NCBI GenBank assembly: GCA_913043185.1
Contig: CAJWMI010000017.1
Span: forward strand, 1 to 25,656
Length of the DNA stretch: 25,656 bases
Direction: 5' to 3'
From: an uncultured Fidelibacterota bacterium
Lineage (GTDB): Bacteria; Marinisomatota; Marinisomatia; Marinisomatales; UBA1611
The position numbers and the translations under genes are program-made. Each line of letters starts with the position of its first letter. Positions within the stretch are counted from its first letter, which is position 1. Of this stretch, positions 24,506 to 25,656 are shown one piece after another. Under the pieces are notes generated by a model. That model was not told where the DNA came from, made no database searches, and worked only from the letters and a program-made list of their open reading frames with translations.

Positions 24506-24866
24506 GAGCTAGTCTATAAGCCGAGTCTTGTTCACCCAATGGGTTTGATGATCATTTGTCTGCGCTTACTGTTATCAGTAAGCTGGAGCGACCTACCCGT
24601 TCATCAAATGATACGGACAACATCTCTGAACCTATTCGATCTTGCACCAGGAGGGGTTTACAAGCTCAATCTATTTAAAGAAAGACTGGTGGTCTCTTAC
24701 ACCACCTTTTCACCCTTACCTATATAATAGGCGGTCTATTTTCTGCTGCACTTTCCATATCCTCACGGATTCCTTGCGTTACAAGGCTCCTTGTCCTGCG
24801 GTGCTCGGACTTTCCTCTCTATATATGATATTATATATCATGATAGAGCGATCATCCAACTAGCTC
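24506..24866 (-). ncRNA. rnpB: RNase P RNA, bacterial type A
   Basis: Catalytic RNA of the tRNA 5'-end processing enzyme. On the minus strand it starts GAGCTAG and ends CTAGCTC, which pair as a 7-bp P1. P3 is a long AT-rich hairpin (24848-24815: CTCTAT, ATGATAT, loop ATA, ATATCAT, ATAGAG). Then come GAGGAAAGTCC (24817-24807), P12-like CCTTGTAACGCAAGG, AAAGTGCAGCAGAAAATAG, GGTAAGGGTGAAA, GTGCAAGATCGAATAGG, GGGTAGGTCGC, and the P4-closing ACTCGGCTTATAGAC. The order and strings match the E. coli molecule closely. Length is about 361 nt. It lies 11 nt after the stop of the zinc-ribbon gene and 30 nt before the pgpH-like ATG. No T-tract terminator follows. Small ORFs read across it on the plus strand are spurious. 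Confidence 0.97.
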
Positions 24867-24877
24867 AATAAATATAA

Positions 24878-25576
24878 TTAATTTTTCTTACTATAAACAA
24901 ATCGCCCGCAATTATCACATCTGTGTGTATACGCAGCTCTTATCTCTGATGCCATTTGGATAGGTAAGGCAGCACCACACCCGCCACACGAATCACCTGA
25001 GAGAGAAACAACCGCAATCCCCGACCGAGCTGATATCACTTTTTTGTAAATTTGAATAGTACTAGAATCAATTTTTGAAATCTGTTTCACACGTGATTTT
25101 TCAAGCGCAGCTTTCTCTTCAGATGTTTCTGATAGTGCTGTTTCTAGTTTCTTTCGGCGAATACCTAAATTTGTTTTTAACTCTTCAAGTGAATTCTCAT
25201 TTTCGCTTATACTTTTTTCTAATATTTCTTTTTCATCCATAGATACTATTATATGAGAATCATTTTCATCTTTTTGTTCTTTTAAATGATCAATCTCATT
25301 CGTTAATGCGTCATATTGTTTGTTATTTGTTACTAAAAATAATTGATCCGTTAGTTTGTTTATTTTTTCTTGTATTTCTGTATTAGCTGTTTCAGATTTA
25401 TTTAACCTTAGATTAATCTCCTTCAAACTCGTCTTGTCTTCTTCCAGTTTAGATATCAATCTACTTTCTTGTTCATTTAATTTCTCAACCATTTTAGGAA
25501 GGTCACCTAGTAAGCCATTCAAATCATCTAACTGGGAATCTATATCTTGTAATTCAACTAGATGCGTTATTGACAT
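24878..25576 (-). CDS. C4-type zinc-ribbon coiled-coil protein (DUF164 family)
   Basis: A cytoplasmic protein of 232 residues: about 10-165 is a long coiled-coil hairpin (heptad-rich, many Glu/Lys/Leu), and the C-terminus is a zinc ribbon with Cys197, Cys200, Cys220 and Cys223 (SCGGCGAALP and HRCDNCGRFVY). QLFLVTNNKQYDALTNEIDHL is a typical family segment. Family members are widespread, bind nucleic acid or partners in some reports, and lack a settled function. A weak AGGA lies 6 nt before the ATG. The stop lies 11 nt upstream of the rnpB 5' end, so the rnpB promoter must be within this gene or rnpB is cut from its message. The 80 nt upstream (25577-25656) are AT-rich with no clear gene. Confidence 0.88.
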   Translation of the reverse strand: MSITHLVELQDIDSQLDDLNGLLGDLPKMVEKLNEQESRLISKLEEDKTSLKEINLRLNKSETANTEIQEKINKLTDQLFLVTNNKQYDALTNEIDHLKEQKDENDSHIIVSMDEKEILEKSISENENSLEELKTNLGIRRKKLETALSETSEEKAALEKSRVKQISKIDSSTIQIYKKVISARSGIAVVSLSGDSCGGCGAALPIQMASEIRAAYTHRCDNCGRFVYSKKN

Positions 25577-25656
25577 TCTGGTTCCTGTTTATGTCTTTCA
25601 TTCAAGGATATATTATTTTTGTAATATTTCAATTAATTAAAATTTTTTTACCATTT

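Noticed and set aside
24539..24863. Two overlapping plus-strand open frames of 62 and 73 codons
   Set aside because: They lie entirely inside rnpB on the opposite strand, and the sequence is fully explained by RNase P RNA structure.
25577..25656. Possible promoter or end of another gene upstream of the zinc-ribbon gene
   Set aside because: Very AT-rich; no box pair at proper spacing, and the 80 nt are too short to support a partial gene.
1..25656. CRISPR arrays, insertion sequences, tRNA genes, phage or attachment sites
   Set aside because: I saw no regularly spaced repeats, transposase, integrase or tRNA-like segments anywhere in the window.

Overview
This is an AT-rich stretch of bacterial chromosome. 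It is gene-dense, mostly housekeeping, and shows no sign of mobile DNA. Several independent traits point to the Fibrobacterota-Chlorobiota-Bacteroidota (FCB) side of the tree, and an uncultured marine lineage such as Marinimicrobia (SAR406) is my best guess. The hexose-phosphate mutase opens with SISGIRG, as in Bacteroidota GlmM. YbeY carries the GxxD form of its metal motif. Most genes lack a Shine-Dalgarno sequence while rpsU has a perfect one. Nearly every secreted protein has a glutamine where its signal peptide should be cut. The placement is inference; 16S rRNA or marker proteins would decide it.

Layout. (1) 3-2113, plus strand: the end of a LolC/E-type ABC permease and a LolA-like lipoprotein-sorting protein, overlapping by ATGA. 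(2) 2099-5482, minus: glmM-deoC-rlmD, a tight operon preceded by a rho-independent terminator that closes rpsU. (3) 5604-13200, minus: from upstream to downstream, an outer-membrane/TPR/BamE-like protein, an EnvC-like LytM protein, holB, metG, tatD, rsmA, then rpsU with its own regulatory leader. (4) 13309-20919, plus, divergent from (3): DUF4159 protein, a 1144-residue DUF4175-like membrane protein, a TPR protein, a conserved exported protein usually (and probably wrongly) called asparagine synthetase B, and YjbQ. (5) 20921-25576, minus: a C4 zinc-ribbon coiled-coil protein, the RNase P RNA gene rnpB, a PgpH-like HD phosphodiesterase, ybeY and mazG.

Function. Blocks 2, 3 and 5 concern translation and RNA (MetG, RsmA, RlmD, bS21, YbeY, RNase P), replication (HolB), nucleotide housekeeping (DeoC, MazG), and envelope precursors and remodelling (GlmM, EnvC-like). 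Block 4 is the least understood part: four consecutive proteins that are all exported or membrane-anchored and are probably translated from one message, diverging from another exported TPR protein. It is the best candidate for an undescribed envelope system. The other notable points are the bS21 leader, the shared Gln at signal cleavage sites, an RlmD that has lost its CGGC iron-sulfur motif, and rnpB wedged between two protein genes with 11 and 30 nt to spare.
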